64,000 nucleotides of DNA from Parus major (taxonomy: Eukaryota; Chordata; Aves; Passeriformes; Paridae): assembly GCF_001522545.3 (NCBI RefSeq), contig NC_031770.1, positions 106,184,130-106,248,129 of the forward strand. The letters run 5' to 3'. Position numbers and translations under genes: made by a program. Below are positions 8,673 through 19,100 of the stretch, piece after piece. A model generated the notes under the pieces. The model was not told the origin of the DNA and did not search any database. It saw only the letters and a list, made by a program, of their open reading frames with translations. The first letter of the stretch is position 1. Each line of letters begins with the position of its first letter.

Positions 8673-11600
8673 GTGAGTGACCCCCAGTATTCCTTCAGCT
8701 GTGGGTTCTATGGTGAAGAACACAGGAGAGCAGTATCTGTAACTGGGATCCCAGCTGTGTAATTGGGTCCTGTATTGGAACAGGCCACCCAATCCCACTG
8801 AAATACTGACAGTGTTTTGTGCTCTGTGCCCCCAGACTTCCATCCCTGGCATGTGCCTGGACTAATCTGTGAGCCCTGAGCAGGAGCTTTGTGCTTCAGT
8901 CTGTCCCTCTACAGCACACGCAGAAATGGGTATTGCAGTTGTATTACTTACCATTCCATCCCACTTTGTGGCTTGGTTGTGGAACCTGGATGAGAGCCTG
9001 ATCTTTGTAAATCAGGTCGTCTTTTTATGCAGACCTTTTCCTTTCTTTATATTTATCCAGAGGTTCTTCTCAGCATCAGCAGATTGGCACAGCCAATAAT
9101 TTTGATTGCAGCAGACATTTTGGGAAGGAAAATATTGCCAAAGATTGGCTAACACAGAAGGAAAGGCTTCTGTTGTGTGAAAGTTTGAGTGAAGAAATGA
9201 AATGGAAGTTATGAAGGAAAGAATAAAAAATTGTTATTTGCAAAGTTCAGTAAAATCTGAGAAATGTTTGTCATGGAGAAGGAGAACAAAGAATTCTGAA
9301 AATAGCAACAGATTAAATAGGTTTTATTGAGCTCTTGCATCCTTTGGAGGCAGCTTTATTGAATTACTTGCAGTTTGGTGTGTAGAAAGGTTTCCCACAA
9401 AACCTGAAACAAGCTTGTGACTAGTTAGAATCAGAGTCATGGAGCAGCCCATAGAAGGGACCTTAGAAGATCGTCTGGCCCAGCCTTTTATGGGAAAGAG
9501 ACACCAGATGAGAGTATCCAGCTCCTTGTCCAATTGCACCTTGAAAGCCTTCAGTGATGGGGACTCCACCACATCCCTGGGGAGGTTGTGCAGTGAATGA
9601 TTGATCTCACTGTAAAAATATCTTTCTTACATTGAGATGAAGCCTCTGCCAGTGCAACTTGTACCTCTTACCCTTCATCTTCTTGCTGTGGCTTCTGGTG
9701 AAGTGAGAGCCTCCACCCTCTTTGTAGCTGCCCTGTAAGTAGGACTGTGATGGGCCTGCTCTTTTCCAGGGAGAGAAGAGACTTCATTCCTTCAGTCAAA
9801 GGAGGCCCAACTCCTTCAGTTCTTAAGGATTCTTCAAAATATGTATCATCCTGAAGGAAAACTCTTCACCTGTTCACCAGTGACGGTTCTTAGCTGGAGT
9901 GATGGCCATGTCTGTGCTGCTGTTACAGTGCTGAGTTTAGAAAGGATCTGTGACTATGTGAAGTAAATTCATCAGGCATAATACAATATACCAGTTGTCA
10001 TATAGTAGGATAAAAGGGTCTTGAAACATACCAGAAATTTAGATTTTCTCTTTCTCTTTGGTTCTGGTGGAATTTTTAATACTTATTGTCTCTTTCTTGT
10101 TTGCTCTGATGGATGATGTCCTGCTCATCTCAGTGTATAAACCTTTAGGAGTGTGGAGCTGGTCAGCAGCGCCAAGGCACACATGACTGAAAACTACACT
10201 GTCATTTGGAATTAAAAATCAATATTAAGCACAGGGCGTAGCAGGCTAACGTTCCATGCTATGCATAAAATGCATCCCATCCCCATATGATAGGTTTGGT
10301 CTGCATTGCCTGTACTCCTATTGTGGAGTGCAGGAGTTAAGGAGTCACATGTTTGGCACAGGTGGGAAACAATGGCAAGGAAGAAGTGGTGGTTGGTTAT
10401 GGTGAGGAGCAGCCAAGGAGGTCTGAGCATCTACATTCCAGTTCTCATTCCAGTTCTTCCAACACTCTTTTGTGTTACTTAACCCAACTGTTCAGAGCAA
10501 ATCTTAAAAGGATTTGCCAGCTGGGTTGTGGTATAATGTGCCTTTAATCATGACACCAGTAATTATTTTGAATTCAAAAGTAAATCTACTCTAAGTCCTG
10601 CTTTCACCTCATGTGGGCTTTTTTCATGTTTTGTTAGGCAGCACCTGATCAAAGCCGAGACATGATTGCTTCTGTTCAGTGCCTCTTGGACAGAGAAAAT
10701 TTTGTGAGGGTAAGAAGTGGTACCTCTTTTCTCATTTGCTGTGTGCTTTCCTGCATGTAAGTATTTTTAGTTCCTTAACAGTTATTCATGAGAAAATGTT
10801 AATTGCCTGTATTCTTGAAAAACTAATTTCGCGTTAGGAGCTTCTGATCTTTTCGGTCTCCTCTGGATAAAGTGAAGTAGTAACCCTAAATGTGAATCCC
10901 AGGTGACTTGAACTGCCTGTTTGCACCTTGTATTTGTTCTGTGGGTGTGGTAATTTGTGACAGTGGTGTTGTGAGCAAAAGGCAGGAGGGCTGCTCTGAT
11001 GTGATCAGCAGAATGCCAGTGCTGCAGGGAAGGTCCTTCTGCTGCCTGTATTTCACAGTCTGGTGCTTGCAGCCCCCTGCTATGCAGTGATTTCAGCTCA
11101 GTAACCTGATGGGAAAAAGTGAGTCATTTTCTGCCAATCTTGCAGCACGGCTTCAAAAATTGAGGGTCTGAATGCTGAAGCTCTTGAAAGGGCAGGCTGG
11201 GAAACAAGTGGTGGGAAGTGGAAAGAGGGAAGAGCAGAAGAAGGAAGGGCTGGAAAACAGGTGCCTTGGAACAGTGAGCAATCAGGTCAGCCAAGCTGCA
11301 AACCTTCACCTGTGGAATCTTTACTGTCATTGACCAATAGTTTATATGGTTTTTATTTTCCATTTCTTACTTAAGGAGGTGGACAGATATTTGAGGCACT
11401 GTGATTTCCTAGATCTGAGAAAGACAGAGCTTCTGTACAAAAAATACCTTGAGGATGTTTCAGAGCCATTTATGCAGAAAATGAAGGACCAAATGCACAG
11501 CCAGTCAGAGGAAGAAGTGCAGAAAAGGAGACAAGAACAATTCTCTCAGTATTTGAACTACTGTGCAAAGAAGGTATCAATAAGAAGCGGATTTCTGTTG

Positions 11601-13682
11601 TGGAGAGGGTTGTATACAGAGGGTCGTGGTCAAGATCAGGGGTTTAGCTGTTATTTCCTCTGAGTAACCTGGAGTTCAGCTATACCTTGCCTGTAGCTGA
11701 CTTTTCCCTAGGACTTCTGTAATGGTGGTGTTAGAACTGTGTACGTTCACCAGCAATCAACAGCAGCACTGCTTGCTGCAGTGAACACGTGCTGGAGTCT
11801 GAATATGATGAGACACCCTATTGAGGTGTGTTTTCCCTGTGGGCTGGACCATTTAGTGGGAAAATTTGAGCTCTGTCAGCTGAAACCACAGGATGAGTGA
11901 GCAGGGTGTGGACTTCACTCACAGCTCAGGAGTTCATCTGCAGCAGTGCTGCACTCTGTTGGCAGAGCATGAGTGAAACGATTTTGTGGCATTGGATGCT
12001 ACTGATCAAGCTTCATAAAAGAAAAAATAAGAGAGATACAAAGGATTTTATTAAGTCTGCATGCAGGTAATAGACCCAACTCATGGATTTTGTAGTTCCG
12101 TGTGTTTATTCACAAAACTTGCAGTCACTGTAGAAAATACTTGTTAGCTTTCTTCATTTTGCCCTTAATTTCATACCACTCTTGAATATCATATCCCACA
12201 ATTTAACTTTCTGTATCTCAGGAATGAGAAAAAAGAGAAAAAAATAAAAGCAGATACATAATCTGCCACAAATATAATACTTTATGAGAGCAGGCAGTTA
12301 TCAGTGGAAACCACTGCACAGTGGAGTTGTGAGACTGTAAACAAGCTACTCATCCAGAAATGAAAATATCATGGGAGCTGTGTTGTTTTAAAGAGACCAA
12401 ACTATCATTTTTAAAGGCCTGATATGACAGACCCATGCATTTAAACTCCATGGAATGACAAAGAACTGAACCAGTCCAACTGCTGAAGTCCTGTGGTTTA
12501 GGCTGTGTTGGGTGTACTGTACATATCTGGGTCTGCATCAGTCCATCTTGCAAGCTGCTGTGCCAGGTCAGGAATTCACTGGGTGGCCTCCAGAAGCAAT
12601 GGCTGATGTACTAGGATTTGTCCTTCTGCCTGAAGGGGAGCACCAGCACCAGTGATCAGCTTCTACCTTGTCTCTTTGCTCTGTGGCGTCAGGCCTGTCA
12701 GCAGCACATTGGAAAAGCAGGCTGAGGTCCTTCATATTTACAGGACAACTTATTTGCATAAGTGTGCATTAACTGTGATATGATAAATTTTGCAGAACTT
12801 GAGACACTTGTGTGGGTTAGTTAATGTGGTTAATTCTGGATGTGTTTTCCCTTCCCTTCATTCTTTTTGCCCATTTTCTTTTTCTCTCTTCCCTGCTATT
12901 AGGCTTCTCCTTCACCTGTGGCAGTGTTGTTGATGAGATGGAGCTGTGGCCTGAACCATGAGGTGTGGGTTCAGGTCTTTATTCCAATGTATTGATGGAA
13001 AAGCCAGCTTATGAACCCAGACTTGGAGCTGGCTTCTTGCAGACCATTGACCTGCTGTGGCTAGGGAGGACTCACTCACTCCTGTTTTTGCTTTTCTTTC
13101 TAATATTGTTTTGCTGAAATTGCAAAATATTTTGAGTTGGAAGGGACCCAGAAGGATCATCAAGTCCAACTCTTAAGTGTGTGGCCCATTCTGGGATCAA
13201 ACCCATGACCCTGGTATTATTAGCACCATGCTCTGACCAACTGAGCTGATCTCAGGACTTCTTTTCTCTGAAAAAACATTTTCCAGTAAAAAAAAATTTC
13301 CATTGTCTTGACTGTCCTAGTTAAGGTTAGCATTTAGCCTGTAATTATTTCTGGATGCTTCATGAAATAATTTAAAATGTGTTTATGCCTGTGATAAACT
13401 AAAATGGATGGAGGAATTTTCCTCTTACAGTTCAGTCACTTTCTTTCTGAGGTGTATGAAAGTTTGGGAATTCTTTTTCAGCCACCTCTGGTGCTGTGTT
13501 ATGCCATGCCTGGCTATGTCCCACCCAGGCTGGCTGCTCTCACTGTTGTAACCACCAATAGCTTCTGAGACGTGACCCAGTTCCTGCTTCTCCCACAGGG
13601 CTATGTGTTTTTGGATCATTATGACCCATCCGAGTACGATCCATTCTTCCAGAAGACGTGCAGAGACTGCTGGAAGGTGTGA
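8580..13682 (+). CDS. FAM228A: FAM228-family protein (FAM228A-like), spliced
   Basis: Four exons (8580-8672, 10638-10709, 11376-11573, 13599-13676 or -13682) join in phase 0 to give 147 residues plus Val and a stop. The start ATG at 8580 has an ideal Kozak context (accATGG) 12 bases after an acceptor. Residues about 40-147 match the FAM228 family as I know it: a Leu-Leu-x-Arg-Glu-Asn motif, a long charged helical stretch, and a Tyr-Asp-Pro-x-x-Tyr-x-Pro-Phe motif near the end. The molecular function of the family is unknown. Human FAM228A is the immediate neighbour of ITSN2 and converges on it, as here, hence the symbol; FAM228B cannot be excluded. The protein is shorter than the human paralogues (over 200 residues). 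Either the gene ends early at 13680-13682 or further exons were missed. Confidence 0.75.
8673..10637 (+). other. FAM228 intron with CR1 copy
   Basis: No coding exon seen. A CR1 fragment occupies about 9430-9800. The rest is unremarkable. Confidence 0.5.
9430..9800 (-). repeat. CR1 retrotransposon fragment
   Basis: Diverged antisense CR1: the gaagggaccttagaagatc block, then blocks corresponding to the ccttgtccaattgcacct and tggggactccaccac regions and the conserved tcttacccttcatcttcttg stretch. Confidence 0.75.
10638..10709 (+). CDS. FAM228A: FAM228 coding exon 2
   Basis: 72 nt in phase 0, acceptor ttgttag and donor gtaaga. The 24 residues include the family's L-L-x-R-E-N motif. Confidence 0.75.
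11376..11573 (+). CDS. FAM228A: FAM228 coding exon 3
   Basis: 198 nt in phase 0, acceptor cttacttaag and donor gtatca. The 66 residues are highly charged and helical and form the core of the family domain. Confidence 0.8.
11574..13598 (+). other. FAM228 intron with CR1 copy
   Basis: No coding exon recognised. A CR1 fragment lies at about 13125-13255, and AT-rich unique sequence fills the rest. Confidence 0.5.
13125..13255 (-). repeat. CR1 retrotransposon fragment
   Basis: Antisense CR1-like: gagttggaagggaccc, then aggatcatcaagtccaac, then tgggatcaaacccatgac. Confidence 0.7.
13599..13682 (+). CDS. FAM228A: FAM228 coding exon 4
   Basis: Acceptor tctcccacag ends at 13598. The exon encodes 26 residues with the Y-D-P-x-E-Y-D-P-F-F signature. 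AAG at 13674-13676 is followed by gtgtga, which is both a plausible splice donor and, unspliced, Val plus stop. Other family members continue past this point. Confidence 0.75.
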   Translation, partial: GYVFLDHYDPSEYDPFFQKTCRDCWKV

Positions 13683-14689
13683 GGAGGTTTGGAGGCCACT
13701 TTGACCAGCAGGAAGTTACCAGAACGTGTTACTGATGTGCTGCTGGGGGGCTGCTCTAGAGGAGCACATTCTAGTTCTGGTAACTCACTCCTACTGCATT
13801 TAAGCCCAAGGGTGTTTGAACGTGGTTTTCACCAAGAACACAGTCTGCATCTATACTAAGCCCAGTTTTTGAGGCACAGTAGCAATGGCAGGGGACGGTT
13901 TGTTTTCCTCATTTCAAATCCATTGTGGCAGCATGGAGGGTGTTCTCTCTAAGGAGGGTTGGAGAGTTCCCAGGCATGCTCAGTGTGTGCTGTGTAGAAG
14001 GAAATAATCTGATAGCTCAGCTGATCTTTACAAAACCATGGCAACAGTTTTTCTTCCTCTTTAAAGGATGATAGTCATCAACCAGCACAATGACAGAGAG
14101 AGCCAGTGATGCCACCTGTCCTCCAGCTGACCACAGCAGAAAGGACAGCCATCAAAGGTACCAGTTACAAAACAGGTCATGTGCACTGCCAAAGCAAGTG
14201 AGAACAGGCCAGGTCTTTGGACAAACTGCAATAAACTTACTGTCTTAAACATGTAGTTCTGAAATACTGTTACCCAGCAGCCAAATAAATGTCTGGGATG
14301 CTGCTCCTTTTCTTACCATATCCAGTTCAACATTCTACAAAACCTGCTATTTTAAGAGGTTTAACTTGGGCTGAGCTCAATAAAGATAATGCTGCTGTTC
14401 TCTCCTGGAGACAGTGTCCAAGCAGTAAATCAAACTTTAAACATACATTGTATATGTTTTGAGCAGGCAGGCAATAAATAGGGGAGAAGAAATGGGAAGT
14501 GGTGTATAAAACATCTGGTGCTTTTTGGAGAGTTGGCAGCTGCTGCCAGTGTGCTCAAACCTGTCCCTCTCCTGTGCCAGTCCCATCTCCCTGCTGGGGT
14601 GGCTGCTCAGCACCTCTGGGCTCAAAGCCTGGAAACAGAACATTTTCTGTCCTCCAAACTCTCATTGTACATACACAGTCTCTCAAGAG
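13683..14689. other. Convergent interval between FAM228 and ITSN2
   Basis: No recognised exon. + strand AATAAA motifs at about 14230, 14284, 14379 and 14471 could end the FAM228 transcript. An acceptor-like tttaaag at about 14066 is followed by an early stop. Confidence 0.4.
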
Positions 14690-14705
14690 TTGCCAAGAGT
14701 TGAGT

Positions 14706-14711
14706 TTTATT
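14706..14711 (-). terminator. ITSN2: Candidate ITSN2 polyadenylation signal
   Basis: AATAAA on the - strand 1.3 kb after the stop codon. Confidence 0.45.
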
Positions 14712-15023
14712 TAGGATTAGAAATACTGAACCACAGAAAACTGTTAAATATAACAGAGGTTGACTCAGTAACAGGAGGGTGCACAGATGGTGACGGGGTG
14801 GGAAACTGCCAGACTTCAGGAGGAATTTCTGCACCCGTGGAAAACAGGGCCACAGGCTGCTCAGAATTGCATGCTGTGCTTCTGCAACAAAGCAGTTTAA
14901 AGGAGGCAGTAAAATGGTTATATGTATCAAATATTTATAAACAAACTTTCTTTTTTTTTTTTTTAACCATCCCTGATTTGGTGCCAAGAGAAAGTTTTTA
15001 CTTTCAACCAGTTAATTTTACAG

Positions 15024-15086
15024 GTTTATAAGGGGGTGACAGTTCCCCAGAGCAAACCTTTTAAACTTGTAATAAACTTTCCTTGA
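15024..15086 (+). other. Possible degenerate terminal exon of FAM228
   Basis: A pyrimidine-rich acceptor ending ttttacag at 15023 is followed by a phase-0 frame of 20 codons and a TGA. It includes G-V-T-V-P, which resembles the residues that follow the Y-D-P motif in mammalian FAM228 as I remember them. AATAAA motifs follow within about 200 bases. It lies antisense inside the ITSN2 3' UTR. Evidence is weak; a chance match is quite possible. Confidence 0.2.
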
Positions 15087-16007
15087 ACAAATCCCGTAAG
15101 TTTTTCTCATTGTTTCACATTCTCCTGTACAATAAAATATACTTTTTAAAAATCACTATGCATCAATAAACATCTGTAGACAAATTAATAAACTTATATT
15201 TTACTCTCTATATACATGTTGGCAATGTCAAAGCTTCAAGATTCACATGGAGGTCTGGAAGACCAAGGAAATGTACACAAATAACTTATATTTAGGAAAA
15301 AACCCAAAGAGCTGAAGAGTATCTTGCCACATTGTTGTGGGTCACAGTATTTAAAATATTTTTTTCTAGTTATTCTTCACAACCACATTGTCTCAGCAAA
15401 GAATGATAAATCAAATTGAAGCAAAAAGAAAAATCAAGTAGCAGTTACTGATTCCAGTGCAAAACTAAAGTCAAGTAAAGAACTACACTTGATTCTTACA
15501 AGAATATACAATATATTGGAGATTTCTCCAGTGCTAAGGCTTCTTCAGCATTTAACCGTTAAAACTATCATCCTGAGATGGGGAAATTCCAGTGGATATC
15601 ACTTCTAAGATTTAAAATGGAATGATTCTAGTGCTGAGCTTAAACCATTCCTCAGTCTGTCTGTCAGACTAAGTGGTAAAATATACAAACAGCTTGGTGC
15701 CACATTTCTATGTAATACTTTTTATGGCCCTGAAAATGGAAACATTGGCATCCAAACCCAAGAAATTCCAACATAATAAAAAGGCACTGAGCTATAGTAC
15801 TGTATTTACAGTAACGTTTGTGTTTGCATAGATCAACAACAACTTGGAACACTGCAAGGAACTAAGCGCAACCAGGAACTAAGAGGAAATACAGAAGCAG
15901 CAGGAATTCTTGCTTAATAAGCAGCATGGGACAAAAAAAATCTTTTACCAAAAGCTGTTCAGGCTGTTAGCTTCAGTTGTCCTTCATAAATTAAAAAAAA
16001 AATGTTC

Positions 16008-16165
16008 TTAGAGGAGTGTTTTCTGATCAAACAGCTGCAGGTCAAAGCGCACCCACACTTCTCCTGTTGGAACTTCATGCAGCAGTAAGTGTTTAGTTGT
16101 GGGGCCTTTGCTCTCTTGTTCTGTTCTGATTTTTGCTACTGGAACTTCAGTGCGACCCAAAAAAT
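16008..16165 (-). CDS. ITSN2: ITSN2 window exon 38: C2 end and stop
   Basis: Acceptor gcccaacag. [12 protein letters not shown] then [24 protein letters not shown] and TAA at 16008-16010. The coding part is 158 nt; the exon continues as 3' UTR. Confidence 0.96.
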
Positions 16166-19100
16166 CTGTTGGGCAAATGAATAAGAAATTTCATTAGGAA
16201 GAGATATTGACCTTAGAAAATCGGAGTGAGTCAGGTTAATGCAATGCTGTGGGGTATATGCTCAGTTCAGAGCAGTGCTCCCAGGCTTCCAGTTGGATTG
16301 GACCCCAGCCCTGTGTAAACCAGCAAGCAGTGACAAAAAAGGGCTTTTTTAGAAGAGAACAATGCTGTGGAATTAGGATGTCACAGTTTGAGCTAAGGGT
16401 TTAAAAATTCTCTTAGAAATACACTTTCAGAAACACAATTTCAAGTGTTTTTCAGTTTCAGAGCTGGCTGGTCAGTTAGGTGATGGAACTTGTTTACAAA
16501 TCAGCTGAGGTGCTCAAAGGCAATAAAAAAAATCAACTATTTTGGCTCAGCCAAGTTTTAATTATGCCTACATATGGTTTTCACAAGAACAATGACCTTC
16601 AACAATTACTGCTACTAGTAGGTTTAGAGTGCTATTCAGAAATCATACACCTTCTGTGTGGCTGTTTCTTACATGACATCTTTGTGTGTGTGAACACATT
16701 AAAATCTTCACCATGGACTGAAAAACAAAACTCAGCTGTCCAGCTGGGAGAAGCAGCCAGCCAAACTCACATTAACTCACAGGAGAGAAGACTGAGCTAC
16801 ACAGAAAGCATCTCAGGTCAAGGCAGTTCCCTGCTAATGTGCAATAACTGACTGTGTGTCAGAGCCCTGAAAAAGCACCTAACCTTTTAGAGAATATGAG
16901 AAGTAACTGACTGCCAAAAACGTGCTCAGTTTCCAAGCAACAGGAAAACTGATCAAGCTGTTGCTGTGAAAATATAACCCAGGACCTTATTTTTGAGCAC
17001 TTATTGTGAGTAGAACTTCTGCTTTCAACTTGTCTGTCTCCTCAGTCTGACAAGAAAATAATTCTGTGTCTGATACAAAAAGCCAGACTGGGATCAAATG
17101 TGACTGTGTGGTGTTACTGGCTCTGGAATGCTACTGAACCTCCTGAGTACTGAGGCATTGTTCTTACCCAGTGTTTCTCAGGCAGCAGTCAGACCTACAG
17201 GCTCTTGAAACTGCTGCTGAGGAACTGGGTACCTCAGTTAACAAAAAAGCATTCTTTGTCTAAATATTCACACTTACCATCGGGTGAGAACTGATCCCTG
17301 TCAAACATGGTGATACACAGGACATCCTGATACAAATCCTTGATGAAGAACTGGCAGTTGAAGTTCCACTTGGGGTTCAGGGTGTCCTGCAGGGTCCTGG
17401 TAGTGTAGCTCTGTGAGCCCATGCTGATCTCACAGTATGGGTTGCTCTTCCCTAAACACAGAACAGGGAATGAAACCCCTCTGCAGTGCAGAACCACCCC
17501 CTCCATCTAGAGCCTCCTTGGACACACATCAATGCTGCTGCCACAAAGTGTGGATCAGGCAATCCCTGTATCCCAGAGCAGCACAGAGCTGGTTTTAATT
17601 TGGTCCTCCGAAGCTGAAGAATGAGTATTTCATACAGAAACTGTAGACAAACCAGTGTTTCCCACATGACCAACTCCTTCTAGCAAGCCTTTCCAAACGT
17701 TACAGGAATGAAAGTGCACTGAGACCGTTTCCCTCACTTACCATTGGGCTTACAGGCCTTTAGTTCCGTTGCTTCAATCACGTGCACCATCAAGCGTCCT
17801 ATTCCTGAGGTTTTCTGTGAACGAGCTGGGAACAAAGAGGTCAGGAATAAACAGATTGGTTGGAACTGTAATAACTGGCAGTAGATCTGAAGAAGGAGAC
17901 ACTGGCATCCTCCAGGAAATGCCCTGCCCCTGTATCCAGGTGGATGAGAGGGAAATACAGAACTCGGTGGGTACCTTGATAAGCCTTTTCACGTTTCTTC
18001 TTCTCCGTTTCAATGTATTGCTCTGATGCCGCTTTGATTTTCTGGACCCAGGCAGTCCTGCAAAGAGCAATCCCTAGAGTCAGGGTCATCCCACAGGCAG
18101 CAAAATCTTCAGTGACTTTGCCCCACTCTCCCCATTCCCCCCTCCCTAAGTTTTAGCGGCATCACAAATCAAGTCAGTTCTTGGACTAAGGCGATGGAGT
18201 TTTTGGATTTAATCTTACGCCACAGTCCAAATCAGCCTAAATAAATGGATATGGAGCTGTTGTTTTATTAAAGACTGGTGGGTCACATTAAAGACTGCCC
18301 AGGACTGGGGAAGACTGGGATATGTGGCTGGATGCCACTGCGAGAGCTGCTGCAGAAGCAGAACAAAATCAGAGAAAACTTCTCATTCAAATGAGAGTCA
18401 AGTCAGTTTATTTCCTGACCAAGAGACAGCTGTTCTTGAGCCCAGAGCCCCTGTGTCTGCAGCATCAATGAACAAGTTTAAGCTATGATTTGCATTTTCA
18501 CTACTCACCGCTCATTAATGTTGTCAGTTTTAAGTGTGTAAACTCTGTCAATGTGTGATATGTGAAAAACTGGCTCATCACTTGAAGGGTCTGTGGGAAG
18601 CTTCACAAGGACTTCATTAAGGAAAACGGGCTGAAAGAGAAGCAAATGTCACTGTGGCAGCATCACCCTGTGACAACAGGCAGAACTCCAAAAGCATGTT
18701 TAAATACACTGTTTTACTGTAGGGAAAATGAAAGTCATAGGACACAGGACAAACTATGAGATCACTGTATAAAGGATGCAAGAAAGGGCTGAGAGAAAAA
18801 CTATTCTAGTGATTCACCCCATTCTGTTTTCCTAGGCAAAGAGCTTTGTGAAAGGGGCAGGAGTCTGCAAGAGCTCAGAAATCCAGGAATCTCTCAGGTT
18901 CTCTGTGGGAAAGCAGCCCTGATACTTACATTTATGTCTCCAGTTTCAGAATCTTGAGAACACACACTATATGGGCACAGACACTAAAATTTTGCACCTT
19001 CTACTGTTTTCTGAAGGACAGGAATTTTCTTGAGGATGCAGGAACCTCTGCAAACGAAGTCAAGGTCCTGCTTCTGAACATCCCACTCTGCTGTTCAGGC

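Larger units (their letters stand above)
14690..16007 (-). other. ITSN2: ITSN2 3' untranslated region (long isoform)
   Basis: Follows the stop codon at 16008-16010 without a recognised splice site. The only good - strand AATAAA found is at 14706-14711 (TTTATT on +), which would give a UTR of about 1.3 kb. The end is estimated from that signal. Confidence 0.5.

Noticed and set aside
14057..14160. Possible FAM228 exons after tttaaag (14066) or before gtacca near 14158
   Set aside because: The first runs into a stop after eight codons; the second has no family resemblance.
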